NCBI GenBank assembly: GCA_949316235.1
Contig: OX438748.1
Coordinates: 24,492,575 to 24,556,574 of the forward strand
Direction of reading: 5' to 3'
Length of the DNA stretch: 64,000 nucleotides
Source of the DNA: Oegoconia quadripuncta
Taxonomy: Eukaryota > Arthropoda > Insecta > Lepidoptera > Autostichidae
Shown: positions 53,723-64,000 of the stretch, in pieces
Layout of the letters: the number at the start of each line of letters is the position of its first letter
Position numbering within the stretch: the first letter of the stretch is position 1
Program-made: the position numbers and the translations under genes
The notes under the pieces: model-generated
Database searches by the model: none
What the model was told of the DNA's origin: nothing
What the model saw: the letters and a program-made list of their open reading frames with translations, nothing else

Positions 53723-56700
53723 CTGGAAAGTATACTCCTTGCATAAATAAGATGTCTTTTCAAAAGTCAAGTACTATGATATGCTAGCATGGAAACACGG
53801 CTTTAAATGGCGATTGTGTAGGAGACTTTATTGATAAAGAATGTAGGCATTATTCTTTGATGACCGATTGGTGTAGTAGTGGATAGTGACCATGTCAGCG
53901 AAACCAACAGTTGCGGGTTCGAATCCCGCATGTGTGATGAATACGAACATTTATTCCTGAGTCGTGGATGTTTATATAAATATTTATATATGTTTATCTG
54001 TTATCTAGTATCCATAGTACAAGCTTTGCTTAGTTTGGGACTAGATGGTTGGTATAACTGTCCGAAATATTGATTATTATATAATAATTATATTGAACTT
54101 AGAAAAAGCGACATATCGAAATAAATCTATTAATTGTCTGTTTGATATACTTTTTCTAATGTTTAACATAAATAAATAAAGTTTCGAATAATTTGAATAC
54201 AGCAAGATGCTCCACGGTGTATGCTGTTCGCCGATGACTTTGTAGCCGAAAGTAAATATAATAATATAAATATCCTTAGACATACACACAGCGCCATCTA
54301 GTTCCACAGTAAGCAACTATAGGCTTGTGTTGTGGATACCAGATTGGTGATATACTAATAAATACATTTTTTTACTTACATACATACATATTATAAATGA
54401 AAACTGTTAAATTAAATATAAATAGTACGATATTTTACAATAAGCTTTGTTTTATAGTATCTTTAAATTTATTGATAGGACGATTTTGTATATCAACAGG
54501 AACCTTGTTGAAAAAGCGTATACATAACCCTTTGAATTAATTATTGACTTTGCGGAGCGGACTTATGTGACCTGCAAGTTTATCGTTATTTCTTGTATTG
54601 ACAACGTATTTATCACAATTTCTCTTAAATGATGCAATTCGCTTAACAGGGTTTAATTACGGTTACTTACGAGAATTTAAAATTATTGATAAAACGGCCA
54701 CTGTTTTTATAGTCGTGAATTCTGGGAAATAACCCATATCAAAAGTTATTTAGGTATTGGCTCCTCGAGTGCTGGTAAGAGCAATTTTATGATTTAGTCT
54801 GTTTTTATAAACGTAATCTTAATTTACCCAATAAGGGCGCCACTGGACGGAATAAACCCTCTAAAGTGGGACATTCACAGGTAGACAACCTCGGACACGT
54901 ACTCCCACTTACTTCATACACTATATCTAACTCACATACACACGCATACATATATCGATGACGTTCTGACATGTGATTGGTTGGCCCATTACTCGCTCGG
55001 TAATTTGGCGGTTTCTCATTGGTCAACGTAATCGATAACGATACCGATGAAGTTACGTATCTAAGCGCAGGTCGTTGGGTGTCCACATTATATTGGAAAA
55101 TTGTTTCGACGAGCAATTTGGCTTGCCCATTGCCACTTGAACGTACTGATTCTCGGAACTATGTCAGTTGACCCAGGTCTTCCAGATTTAAATTTAAAAT
55201 AATATTATGTAAGCGTATTTGTCATTCGCTTTAGGGTCGTTTCTTCTTATGTAGTCGTTCTTATAAGCTTCATACCCGCGACTCTTAGAAATCTTAACAT
55301 TGGTTATATTATTTTAAACAAAATTTGTCCTTATGGTATTTTTACCTAAAATTTATGTTACTTAATCTCTGTCACCTACACTGTTGCTGGAACCGTATCG
55401 AAGGAAGTCAGTTACCGTGAATGCGCAGATAGCCGAATTACATTTTCCAATAGCCCTGATGCAATTATGCACTTACTAGCTTTCCGCCCGCGGCATCGCC
55501 TGCGTGGAATAACTTTATCGCGGATATGTTTAATTTGTTTATCCCGCGGGAACTGCTCACTTTAACAGGAAAAAATATAGCCTATGTCAAATTCTGGGTA
55601 TATTCTACCTATTACTAAATTTCATCCAAATGCGTTCAGCTGTTTCGCCGCGATTGAGCAACAACTGGTGATAGACATACAAGTGCACAATACTGTAACC
55701 TATTGTATAAACCTCCTTGCCGCAAATACGTTTATGAAAATAATGTTTATAATATGTGTATAATATTGTATAACAATCTGCCTGACGAAATTAAATTAGT
55801 TAATGACAAAATGTTTAAAATTCGATTGATACAATGGCTTCAGGCAAAGTGTTTCTATGATATTAAGGAATATTTAAATTATCAGAATGCCATGTAAAAT
55901 GTCACAAATCATATTTTGCACAACTGCATGCAGATTGAACACATGATTCCTAAATTTCTTATCAGACCTTGTAAACTGTATTCTGGCGAATAAATAATTT
56001 CTTTCTTTCAAATCAACGAATGAACAAACATCTAAACTTTCGACTTTATAATATTAGTTAGATTGGATAATTAAATAAATTAAAGGAAAATGGGAAACAA
56101 AAAGAAGAAATGCATGAATATTATAACGTGCAAGATGTTGAGGTTTCTACAAGTGTAGTTTTGTGTGAACGCATAGTTATGTGTGTATTCGTTTTTGTAT
56201 ATGTGACGGCGGGCTGTAATTTACATTATATATATGAGTTTTTTTTAAATCCTCAACGGGTTAGCACTTGACCTCAATCACACCTGATGTTAAGTGAATA
56301 TGAGGCCGAAGGTGGTAGCGTACTGACCCGGAAACCCCATCTTATTTGAGGGACTGGCTATCTTATCTTTGTGTGTGTGTGAGTGATATACATAGCTGAT
56401 ATGATAGATGGATAAATCGTTTATTTGTTACTCCAATCATAGACATACATAAAGTTTAAAGAGTATTTCTTAAAAAGAACTTAAAAGGTACAGAAAAACT
56501 ATAGCATAATATGTGTGCTGCAGTAGGACAAATGGGTCACATCTCAGTGTGTGAGATTGATCAAAGAACAAAACACTGATTTTCAGCTATCACCCGAGGA
56601 GAATCATAGGTAGAAGCGCAACATAAACAAAAAAAAAACAATGCTGGATTAGTGTAGATGATAATATGAGAACAATATTGATATAAGGAATTGTATGTGT

Positions 56701-59700
56701 TATGTGTAAAATATTGAGTGATAGAAATATCAAATATTAATCATAGAATTATTTACAATTTTCTGATATTAAGAAATTAAGACATTTTGACAATAATTAT
56801 GACTTTTTTTATGCACGGCGGTTTCGTACTTGACCTGAATGACACTTGATGTTAAGTGAAAATGAGGTCGAAGTTGGAAGCGTACTGATCCGGCAACCCC
56901 AACACATTTGGGGGACTGGCTATCTTATCTCTGACAACCGGAACACAACAATGCTATTAACATTGCTGCTTGGCGGCAGATTTAGATAAGATGGTGGTAG
57001 CTAGCCAGGCGGACGTTTAAATGCCCTACCACCAACCAAACCGAGTGCTTAAACATATACCCCGCTGGGGACTTTAATGTCTTACAGAACCGCCATGATA
57101 TTGTGATCAGGTGAACAGAAGATGCTTGAATGAAGATTGGAGGTGCTATTTAATAACTTGAATCTCCAAGATCTACTATGTACCCAAGTAAAGACTTAAA
57201 CTCACCTCAATATTCTTTATAGGTAAATCTACGTGCAGTTTGACGTCACTGTACATGTTACTGATAGTCCATTTTCCTAGTTCGACCACCCATGTCTGGG
57301 CCATCGAGCCCCATCCCGCTGAGTACAGCGTGATATTGTCTGGAGGCTTCAGTGTTACGTCTGAGCTCGGTAGGCAGATGGGGCGGATGAAATCTGAAAT
57401 CACATTAGTACATTGCAGGGGTCGAAAATGGTTAGTAAAGTCGGTATTAGTTATCATCATCAGCCCGTAAACATCCCACTGCAGGGATATAGGCCTTCCC
57501 TCGTATAATGAGGGAGTATGGGCCATAGTCCACCACGCTGGCCCAATGCGGGTTGGGAACTTCACATGCCTTTGAATTTTTTTCCCAGTCATGCAGGTTT
57601 CCTCACGATGTTTTCCTTCACCGTTTAAGAACAGTCGGATAAATTCACATAGGTAATTAAATTTAAGAAGTCATTGGTGCATGGTATGCCTGGGAATCGA
57701 ACCCGGACCTCCTTAATTGGGAGACCGCGTCTTAACCGCTGAGCCACCGACGCTCTTGTATATATACCTGTACCGACGAAAATATATATCTACCAGTACA
57801 TTTTATTTCTCCTGCCGATACTTGACTATGCTGACTGCTGTTACCCTGACCCCACTGTCGAACTTCTCAGCAAACTTGAGCGACTTCAAAACCTCTCTAT
57901 TAGATTAATATTTGGACTGCGTAAGTATGACCACGTCTCCGAATACAGGAGTCAACTAAAGTGGCTTTCAGTTCGTCGACGCAAAGACCTGCACATTCTT
58001 TCTCTCCTATATTCAGTACTGTTCGAGCCCAGAACCCCTTTTTATCTCAAAACGTGCTTTGAATTTCTTTCCTCCACCCACAATCGCCGCCTTCGTTCGA
58101 CGGACAATTTACGGCTTTACATTCCACCGAACACCTCAAAATTCTATAGCCAATCATTTACCCTTCAAGCCATTCGTCTCTGGAACTCCCTACCCGAGTC
58201 CATCAGACGAGCTCAAACTTTGAATGCTTTCAAAGTCGCCGTCAAGGAGCATTTCCTGGTGCTTTAATCTGTGTTCTCTTTTTAGCTTCTCTCTATACAT
58301 TAGCACAATCCTGTTGTCGCTTATTATTATTATTTTATATATCAATAAATATTTATTTAGTATACCTATATATTTAAGTTTGTATTTTGTTGCTATTTTA
58401 TAAATGTTATGTTTAAGTAGGTATATTTGTCTATTGATCTATGTATGTATGTGTATGTAAATATATGAAATTTATTCACGTAGTTTGTATCTGCATCCCT
58501 ATTTAATACCGCACAACCCACCTATTTCTAATGTACTATCCTTATACCCAAAGGTTGCCTGGAAGAGATCGCTTTTAGTGATAAGGTCGCCAAATTGTAC
58601 ATTCTATTCTTACCACTTTTCTGAAACTGTTTTTTCTTATCTGTTGTGCAATAAAGTGTATTTGTATTGTATTGTATTGTATTATTTATTTTATATAATG
58701 CTAAATATAACAATACATTCGTTGGTACGTTGTCGCTTTAGAGATGGGCGTTTATAGCTACACTACAGTTTCCAACTACAGTAGCTATCATCGCTATTTT
58801 CTACTGTTTATATTTATTTCTGTATCCAACAAAATTATTCTTATTATTCTTATTTTCGTATACATTTAGTAAACTACACCCAGTGTGGTCCTTAATTGGG
58901 AGACCGCATCTTTACCGCTGAGCCACTGACGCTCAGTATTAGTAAAGTCAGTATTTTAGCTACCTACTTTCTTCTAAATTTTGACAATTAACAAATGAGA
59001 TCTAAATAATATATATACCTATTTATTTACTTATATAGGTATTATATGAATTGAGGGCTAAGTGATGTGATTAATTAACTGAGGTCATTTATCCAGGGAG
59101 TGCCCATATCAATTGCTTGTAATTCTAGAATAAGTTTATTTTTTGCTAAATGATGAATTGTTTTAATTTACTTATTTCTAATAAATATGTTGGTGCGGGT
59201 TGGTTATGGGGATGGTGGAGGTCAATTCAAATAGAAATATTTTTTACTTATTTACTCTGTCTTAAACCTCCTTCCAAAGAATCATATTCACGTTCAGACA
59301 TAGAAGTTAAGTCAGCCAGCCTGCCAGCAAAATGGAGAGACCATCTCCGATTGTGTGGCAACTAATTATGTTTGCGATTTTATGTTTTGTAAATGTGGCG
59401 ATAAAAGATTTATTTATTAATTATTATTAAAGTTTTCACTACAGAATAAGATCTCACCGGTATACGGAGCGTCATATTTCAGCCTTATTAATGCTATGTC
59501 ATAGATATTTATGTGTTTATCTTCAAAATGTTTTGGATGTGACCCTATCTTCTCTATCGGAATGGTGATCTCGCCGTGAGTGCAGACATTGTTTCCACCA
59601 GGCACCTTGACGCAATCAGGACCCTTGTTTGTGATATTGTATTCTCCGAGGCGTACGCTTATCCTGAAACGATGTTTTACAGACATGGATTTCGTTAACA

Positions 59701-61690
59701 AAAGTCTGGCTTACAGAAAATCTAGCTAAGTGATTGCAATGCTGACACAAATTCACCAGTCCGCATTACGCCTGCGTGGTGGATTATACCCAATACCCTT
59801 TCCTAGTGAGAGGAGGCTGAATTCCAATAGCAGCGACGTCAGGCTGGTGATGATGACACGTGTTTTTCGTGAAAATATGATGATATGGAGGCGCGCTCAT
59901 CCTAAAATACCGAATTATTGTGGAGATAATAATAAATATCCTTAGACATACACACAGCGCCATCTAGTTCCACAGTAAGCAACTATAGGCTTGTGTTGTG
60001 GGTACCAGATGATTGATATACTACAAACATCCATAACTCGCGTACACATGTCCGTATTCATCACACAAACATATGCCCCTAGCGGTATTCGAACCAGCAA
60101 CCTTTTGGTATAGTGATCAGAGTTGCTAACCACTACACCAAACAGGAGATAAGATGGTACTTTTAAGGCGAGGCAGTTCAGGAAATCTACTTTTTCACGG
60201 GGGTGAAGCAAGGGAAGGACGAGAGCAGGCGCGCGGGGCCCCGCAATCGCCTGTGTATTTTCCGAGACAGATCGCGCTCGCTATAGTGTGCGCCGCCAAC
60301 GCACACACCCTAGTGTTCGTTCGTGACGCAGTCGCACTCACTATTTAAATGACTAGCGATGGTAAGCACTTTACGGGGATGGGTGAAGGTTTCTGTGCTC
60401 TGGGACATAAGAAATAGTCCCATCTATTTTTAACCCTAGTCGATAAACGGTGTTATGTGTTTGACGGCGTTGTGTGTATGTCCAGTCTATGTCCAGACGT
60501 ATTTCAGTAATGCGTGCTCCAGTTTTAGTGCGGATTTTCTTATATGAAAGACTAAACGAGGGGACAGGTTCTTAGGCATGCCAAATCGGTTAAGCCGCTT
60601 CGAAGATATTTATAGCTTTTAAACAGTATAGGGTTTCCTATATTTTATTTCCTCTCGCGGCTTCGCCTGCGTAGAATAACTTTATTGCGGAAATTTGTTT
60701 ATCCCGCGGGAACTACACACTTTATCGGGATTAAAAATATCCTATGTCTTAATCCACGGTATGTTCTACCTATATATACCAAATTTCTGTTTCGCCGTGA
60801 TTGAGCAACAAACGAACAAACATCCAAACTTTCGCATTAATAATGTTAGATGATTAAACTCGGGCATAGGTTTTTAGCCATGTTTGGTTGTAAATCGGTT
60901 ATGCGCTTTCGAAGTTATTTAGCTTTTAACACAGTTGTTTTGGTCTACCTATCTAGAATCTAGATCAAGATTCTTGATGTCACCATTTATTTCCTCGGCG
61001 GTTTTCATAGCTTTCAACTTATAGTTATCATGGCCTAAGAAATAATCGGTCCCGACTGTTTTTAATTGATGGCAGCGTTCAGTATAGAACCTCGCCTGAC
61101 GCTGTCGGCACAAAAATGTAAAGACTGGCGCCATCTATCGGCGAACCCGTGAACCCACCACTCTCTCTCTTCGTGTCGAGGCAAGTTTCAAATTTTATTG
61201 GACCAAAACCTAACCACCACTAATCGATTTATTCACGTCAATAGGTACAAGTGTACCTTTCTCACGGGTTCTAGGACAATCCGATAGATGGCGCAAATCT
61301 AAATGTATATATACTGGCCAGTTTTTTTCTCTCTTCCAATCGGAGCAACATCCCATCAATAAATCCTCGATCAGACCACGGCTGCCGTTTATTTTCTCCC
61401 AACAGACAGTTTTTGCTAAGTCGGACGCCTAATACGAGGGCGGCTAGATTGGGTTGTCTGGTGACCACAAGTTCGACAAATTAACCTATTCAGCAATTTG
61501 AATTCATTTGATTACACTCACGGTTTTCCGAATTTCAAGATCTCTCCGAGCACGCAATGGGCAGCTGTCACTACGTAGCGTCCACTAATGAGGAAGCCTC
61601 CGCACAAGATTATTCTGCGATTCGTTCTCTCGCTCTGATATTCGATGAGTACCATCCAGGGGTACTGTTCTGGGGATGTTTGCTCGCCAC
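53483..61690 (-). CDS. Second clip-type trypsin-like serine protease, 3' half (paralogue of protease 1; 5' exons not in window)
   Basis: Four minus-strand exons (61690-61522, 59663-59458, 57393-57206, 53722-53483) encode a complete S1 domain. The triad is His in TAAHC, Asp in YDIAL and Ser in GDSGGP, with a trypsin-type specificity Asp in KDTCRGDS. Intron phases equal those of protease 1 at every shared junction and one exon has identical length (206 nt). Shared motifs include SGRYV, PGG with flanking Cys, DFIRPICLP, LHVDLP and ECQKTY. It is about 10 residues longer before the third junction. Signal, clip and linker exons were not found up to 64000 and presumably lie beyond. Together the two genes form a head-to-tail pair, as expected from tandem duplication. 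Likely role: extracellular immune or melanisation cascade; the substrate is not determinable from this half. Confidence 0.9.
53860..54075 (+). mobile_element. SINE family B
   Basis: GACCGATTGGTGTAGTAGTG, GGTTGCGGGTTCGAATCCC-type B box (here CAGTTGCGGGTTCGAATCCC), and tail TTAGTTTGGGACTAGATGGT. Lies in the last intron of protease 2. Confidence 0.85.
54255..54420 (-). mobile_element. SINE family A fragment
   Basis: ATATCCTTAGACATACACAC, GCCATCTAGTTCCACAGTAA; no head. Confidence 0.78.
54440..54625 (-). mobile_element. CR1-like LINE ORF2 remnant
   Basis: Minus translation gives FKGLCIRFFNKVPVDIQNRP, INKFKD, parallel to SFKGQCTRFYKKVPVDIQNL at 13779-13982. A stop interrupts it. Confidence 0.68.
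54646..54863. repeat. Diverged copy of the TTAA element
   Basis: TAAAATTATTGATAAAACGG, TAGTCGTGAATTCTGGGAAA and GCGCCACTGGACGGAATAAA match 16900-17113. The left end is lost. Followed at 54968-55060 by the uninterrupted form of the repeat at 3329-3640. Confidence 0.62.
55480..56065. repeat. Helitron-like repeat split by a CR1-like LINE end
   Basis: Left part (GCATCGCCTGCGTGGAATAA, TTTATCCCGCGGGAACTG, TTCGCCGCGATTGAGCAAC) and right part (GAACAAACATCTAAACTTTC) are contiguous in the second copy at 60640-60855. Bases 55664-56015 are inserted here. Confidence 0.72.
55664..56015 (+). mobile_element. CR1-like LINE ORF2 C-terminal end
   Basis: Open frame 55703-55897 (NVYNMCIILYNNLPDEIKLV, KIRLIQWLQAKCFYDIKEYL), the NLP..IK motif tail of CR1-type ORF2, then a 3' UTR and a TTTCTTTC tail at about 56000-56012. 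Confidence 0.68.
56240..56370 (-). mobile_element. SINE family C, 3' part
   Basis: CAACGGGTTAGCACTTGACC, GATGTTAAGTGAATATGAGG, CATCTTATTTGAGGGACTGG. 56066-56239 and 56371-56795 show nothing else. Confidence 0.78.
56800..57075 (-). mobile_element. SINE family C, lacking the extreme head
   Basis: TTTATGCACGGCGGTTTCGT, ACACATTTGGGGGACTGGCT, GGCGGCAGATTTAGATAAGA, CCGCTGGGGACTTTAATG. It ends before the A box. Confidence 0.83.
57206..57393 (-). CDS. Protease 2 middle S1 exon
   Basis: 188 nt, acceptor ATTTCAG and donor GAG|GTGAGT. Encodes DFIRPICLPSSD, LYSAGWGSM and a longer loop (TWVVELGKWTISN) before VKLHVDLPI. The loop accounts for the extra length against protease 1. Confidence 0.93.
57450..57758 (-). 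mobile_element. SINE family D, full length
   Basis: CATCATCAGCCCGTAAACAT to GGGAATCGAACCCGGACCTC and TTAACCGCTGAGCCACCGAC (A box reversed). Immediately right of the protease 2 exon at 57206-57393. A further scrap lies at 58890-58935. Confidence 0.85.
57790..58350 (+). mobile_element. LINE ORF2 C-terminus, open reading frame, and 3' UTR
   Basis: Without needing an ATG, a frame from 57821 to the stop at 58265-58267 is uninterrupted for 148 codons: LDYADCCYPDPTVELLSKLE, LQNLSIRLIFGLRKYDHVSE, ARRRKDLH-like VRRRKDLHILSLLYSVLF, then RLWNSLPESIRRAQTLNAFK. This is the segment after the reverse transcriptase in Jockey/R1-type LINEs. The lack of stops suggests a young insertion. 5' truncated. Confidence 0.85.
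58545..58690 (+). mobile_element. LINE 3' end with (TATTG)n tail
   Basis: AAAGGTTGCCTGGAAGAGAT, TGATAAGGTCGCCAAATTGT, GCAATAAAGTGTATTTG then TATTG repeats. Same family as 46776, 47386 and 50080. Confidence 0.72.
58691..59455. other. Intron of protease 2 without recognised features
   Basis: Only the SINE D scrap at 58890-58935 (AATTGGGAGACCGCATCTTT). An open plus frame at 59150-59365 shows no family. Confidence 0.4.
59458..59663 (-). CDS. Protease 2 exon with catalytic Asp
   Basis: 206 nt, acceptor TTTCAG and donor CCG|GTGAGA. Encodes VRLGEYN, DCVKVPGGNNVC, ITIPIEKIGSHP and NIYDIALIRL with the catalytic Asp. Confidence 0.93.
59725..59825 (+). mobile_element. 5S-type SINE tail fragment
   Basis: GCTGACACAAATTCACCAGT, TGCGTGGTGGATTATACCCA, ATACCCTTTCCTAGTGAGAG. 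Confidence 0.6.
59925..60150 (-). mobile_element. SINE family A, near full length
   Basis: ATATCCTTAGACATACACAC to CGGTATTCGAACCAGCAACC and AACCACTACACCAAACAGG. Confidence 0.85.
60151..60640. other. GC-rich patch without assigned gene
   Basis: 60190-60345 is GC/CpG-rich (CAGGCGCGCGGGGCCCCGCA), with a 5S-type SINE scrap at its end (GTGACGCAGTCGCACTCACT). Nothing gene-like. Confidence 0.35.
60640..60855. repeat. Helitron-like repeat, uninterrupted copy
   Basis: TCTCGCGGCTTCGCCTGCGT, TTTATCCCGCGGGAACTACA, TGATTGAGCAACAAACGAAC. Pairs with 55480-56065. Confidence 0.65.
61074..61415 (+). repeat. Dispersed repeat, longer copy of 8218-8485
   Basis: TTCAGTATAGAACCTCGCCT to CGATCAGACCACGGCTGCCG. It includes about 110 bp (CACTCTCTCTCTTCGTGTCG) missing in the other copy. 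Abuts the intron side of the protease 2 exon at 61522. Confidence 0.6.
61522..61690 (-). CDS. Protease 2 exon with activation-end GG and catalytic His
   Basis: 169 nt, acceptor TTTACAG and donor CC|GTGAGT. Starts GGEQTSPEQYPWMVLIEY, then ILCGGFLISG and VVTAAHCVLG. The first Gly codon is completed by the missing upstream exon, so the activation residue cannot be read here. Confidence 0.93.
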
Positions 61691-61694
61691 CTGT

Positions 61695-62590
61695 AAATCG
61701 GTGACAAAGATGTAGTATGCATTGTCTGTGTGCGAAGTGGGAGTTTTGCTTCGTTTTTAATTTTACTATCGCGTTCGCGTTTATATAAAATGTACCTATG
61801 AAAAAAATTGTTTTGCAAGCCATCCGCTAGAGGCGCTGCACATTTCTTCATACAAATCGTCAGTCTTAACTCTTATGATATTGTTTGGAGTGTATTGGTT
61901 GGATTTTGTTATAATTCCTTTACATCTTGAATATGTCATTTGATAGATAAATTTAAGTTAAACTTAAATAACATACATAACGTTATTCAGATCAGGTTGC
62001 TAAATCACTTTCTCCTACAGAATATTTATAAAAAAGGTCTTAATTATGTTGCCGACTGTACACGTGAACGCGGTAGTAAAGTTAACTCAACACAAAACTT
62101 ACACTCCGCCCTCTATTTGAGTAGACCATTTTTTTTTTCACTTTGCTATTCCACTGAGCCGACTTAGATACGGGACAAGTTCAAAATCAAATAATAGACG
62201 AGACAACCGGAGGTTGCTAAAACATATAAGAATATCAGTCTAAAAATAGTTTTCGAGAAAAAAAATCTTAAATTATTCTTATATTTTTTTCTTTTTAAAA
62301 TGTTATGTACATAATGTGTTTTTTTTTTTATTTAATGCACTGCTCGCCAGTTGTCCTCATTCTTGGTAATAATCGAGTTATGTTAATGAAATTATATATT
62401 TCCATTTTAAGTAAATCAATATGTTGCAAAGTATTAATTAGATTTAATACATTACATTCTGTTATGTATTTAATCGTTCAACTATGGATGCCAGGAAAAA
62501 ACGTGAAGCCGCAATCTTGCCTATATCAATGTATATAGCACATTTAAAATGTCCACCTGGCTAGCTACCACCATCTTATCTAAAACAGCC
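61695..62590. other. Region upstream of the first visible protease 2 exon
   Basis: Searched by eye for clip or linker exons (Cys-rich segments with matching phase 1 donor) and none found. 62543-62585 is a SINE C core scrap (CACCTGGCTAGCTACCACCA). Confidence 0.45.
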
Positions 62591-62595
62591 AAGTG

Positions 62596-63195
62596 TGTAA
62601 TTCCTGTTTACTAGTGACTCCACAACAAACAACTTTCCATTATGAATCATAGGCGAATTCGATCAAATAATTTTCGCTGACCCATACAATGTAAATAAAT
62701 ATTTCGGACACTTACACCAATCATCTAGTCCCAAACTAAGCAAAGCTTGTATATTATGGATAACTAGATAACGGATAAATATACATAAATATACATAAAT
62801 ATTTATATAAACATCCATGACTCAGGAACAAATGTTAGTATTCATCATACAAACATTTACCCGCACGGGATTCGAACCCGCAACCGGTGGTAGCTGATAG
62901 GGTCACTACACTATCCACTACACCAATCGGTCGTCAAATCGTCGTCATTCTGAAACACCTTTAGTATGAAAGTCCAACAATTTTCGGCTAAATTCGGTTG
63001 TGGTTACTAGTAGTTCCATAATCAAGAGTGGAGTCACCAGCCGAAAATTGTCGGATTTCCGTTCTAAAGGTGGTTTCAGCACGGTTTACTTTGTATGGGT
63101 ATTCGAAAATATTTTGATCGAATTCGATTATGGTTCCTAGTGGAAAGTTGTTCGTAATCAGAGTCACTAGTAAACAGGAATTACACTAATTAAAT
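62596..63195. mobile_element. Fold-back element with a SINE B inserted in its left arm
   Basis: Left arm (TGTAATTCCTGTTTACTAGT, GCGAATTCGATCAAATAATT, then from 62945 AAGTCCAACAATTTTCGGCT) is the reverse of the right arm 63040-63195 (CGAAAATTGTCGGATTTCCG, GATCGAATTCGATTATGG, ACTAGTAAACAGGAATTACA). Same family as 4788-5152. SINE B at 62690-62940 interrupts the left arm. Confidence 0.75.
62690..62940 (-). mobile_element. SINE family B, full length, nested
   Basis: TTTCGGACACTTACACCAAT, GGGATTCGAACCCGCAACCG, TATCCACTACACCAATCGGT. Confidence 0.87.
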
Positions 63196-63309
63196 TTCCC
63201 CCTGTATATCAAGCTACCTCGGGCATCAGTCTCCAAATGTATATACCCTACCTATTTAATAGTGTAAAACTTATGAGGGGAGAAGATATGTATATATAAT
63301 TAGGCTCAA

Positions 63310-63590
63310 CGCGTCTGCACTAGACCTCAAACACACCTGATGTTAAGTGAAGATGAGGCTGAAGGTGGTAGCGTACTGACCCGGAAACCCCATTTTGATA
63401 GACTGGCTATCTTATCTCTGACAACCGGGACACAACATTGCTGTTAACGTTGCTGTTTGGCGGCAGATTTAGATAAGACGGTGCAGTGGACATTTTAAAT
63501 GTACCACCAACCAAAGCAAGTAACTAAACATGTGCCCCGCTGGGGATCGAACCCCTATGTTGTTTACATTGGGCCAAGGAGGCGAACGCG
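63310..63590 (-). mobile_element. SINE family C, near full length
   Basis: GATGTTAAGTGAAGATGAGG, GGCGGCAGATTTAGATAAGA, GCCCCGCTGGGGATCGAACC and TTGGGCCAAGGAGGCG (decayed A box). Confidence 0.83.
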
Positions 63591-63862
63591 ATTTGCTTGG
63601 GATTCACTAATTTTTGATGTCTCCATGTGCAAGTGTATTGTTGTCATTTGAGCGATTTGCGTGTGTGGTACCCGCTAACCGTATGACGTAGTCCGACGTG
63701 TGACACTTGACGTAGTCCTTTGACTATAGCCACCCATAGTGCTGGCGTGACTCGCCCTCTGCAGCCAATAATGGTGCGGCGACGTACCTACTCGGTTTGG
63801 GTCAACTAACCGTACTTTATGCTGCTGCTATTAATAGGACCAGCCCATATATTATGTATCTT

Positions 63863-63981
63863 CGTCGGTATCGTCATCGATTGCGTTGACCATTGTGTAA
63901 CTATCAAATTTCTGAGCGCACTCTAATAACTCCTCATCCATCCATTCAAAACCATCATAAAACAGACATTATTTACCAAAT
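63863..63981 (-). CDS. Short acidic-tailed open segment, unidentified
   Basis: Minus-strand frame of 38 codons ending in a stop at 63863-63865: YDGFEWMDEELLECAQKF, then SYTMVNAIDDDTDEDT. An upstream stop bounds it, so it would be either a last exon or a transposon-derived remnant. Codon content looks protein-like, but I recognise no family. Confidence 0.25.
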
Positions 63982-64000
63982 TTCTGACTATCTAGATGAT

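Overview
The window is nuclear DNA from a moth or butterfly (Lepidoptera). The grounds are AT-rich sequence, small phase-consistent exons separated by introns full of short interspersed repeats, tRNA-derived and 5S-rRNA-derived SINEs, several non-LTR (LINE) 3' ends, and an insect-type two-clip serine protease. It is not bacterial or viral: no operons, no ribosome binding sites and almost no long open frames. Most short ORFs here are chance or transposon debris, and the real genes had to be read exon by exon from splice sites and reading phase.

Three host loci can be supported. (1) A complete 8-exon gene on the minus strand (49186 to 24353) encodes a 439-residue secreted protease: signal peptide, two clip domains, linker, and a trypsin-like S1 domain. 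The architecture and size match insect prophenoloxidase-activating proteinases. All seven junctions keep phase, but intron 3 must use a GC-AG splice site to do so. Intron 1 is 18.7 kb and carries much of the window's mobile DNA. (2) Directly upstream on the same strand (61690 to 53483) lie the last four exons of a paralogous protease with the same intron phases and an intact catalytic triad. Its signal peptide, clip and linker exons are presumably beyond the right edge. (3) On the plus strand two short exons (17467-17528 and 20863-20936) encode part of the IMD/I-BAR domain of a missing-in-metastasis (MTSS1/mim) homologue. The proteases may lie, antisense, within a large mim intron, but no later mim exon was found.

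The rest is mobile and repeat DNA. I recognise four tRNA-headed SINE families (called A, B, C and D here), a 5S-rRNA-derived SINE, and several LINE groups: RNase-H type, Jockey-like, CR1-like, RTE-like, and one with an open ORF2 C-terminus at 57.8-58.27 kb. There are also non-autonomous TIR elements with TTA, TTAA or undetermined target sites, fold-back elements and Helitron-like fragments. Many insertions are nested and can be ordered in time.

The most unusual stretch is 43.0-45.75 kb, inside intron 1 of the protease. It holds a GC hairpin, a 293-bp-period duplication, an OTU-protease-like N-terminal fragment, a perfect 21-bp-arm palindrome, and two nearly identical 230-bp inverted arms carrying a piece of a LanC-like (LANCL) gene. 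It looks like a transposon-mediated gene-fragment capture. I see no clearly new multi-gene system.
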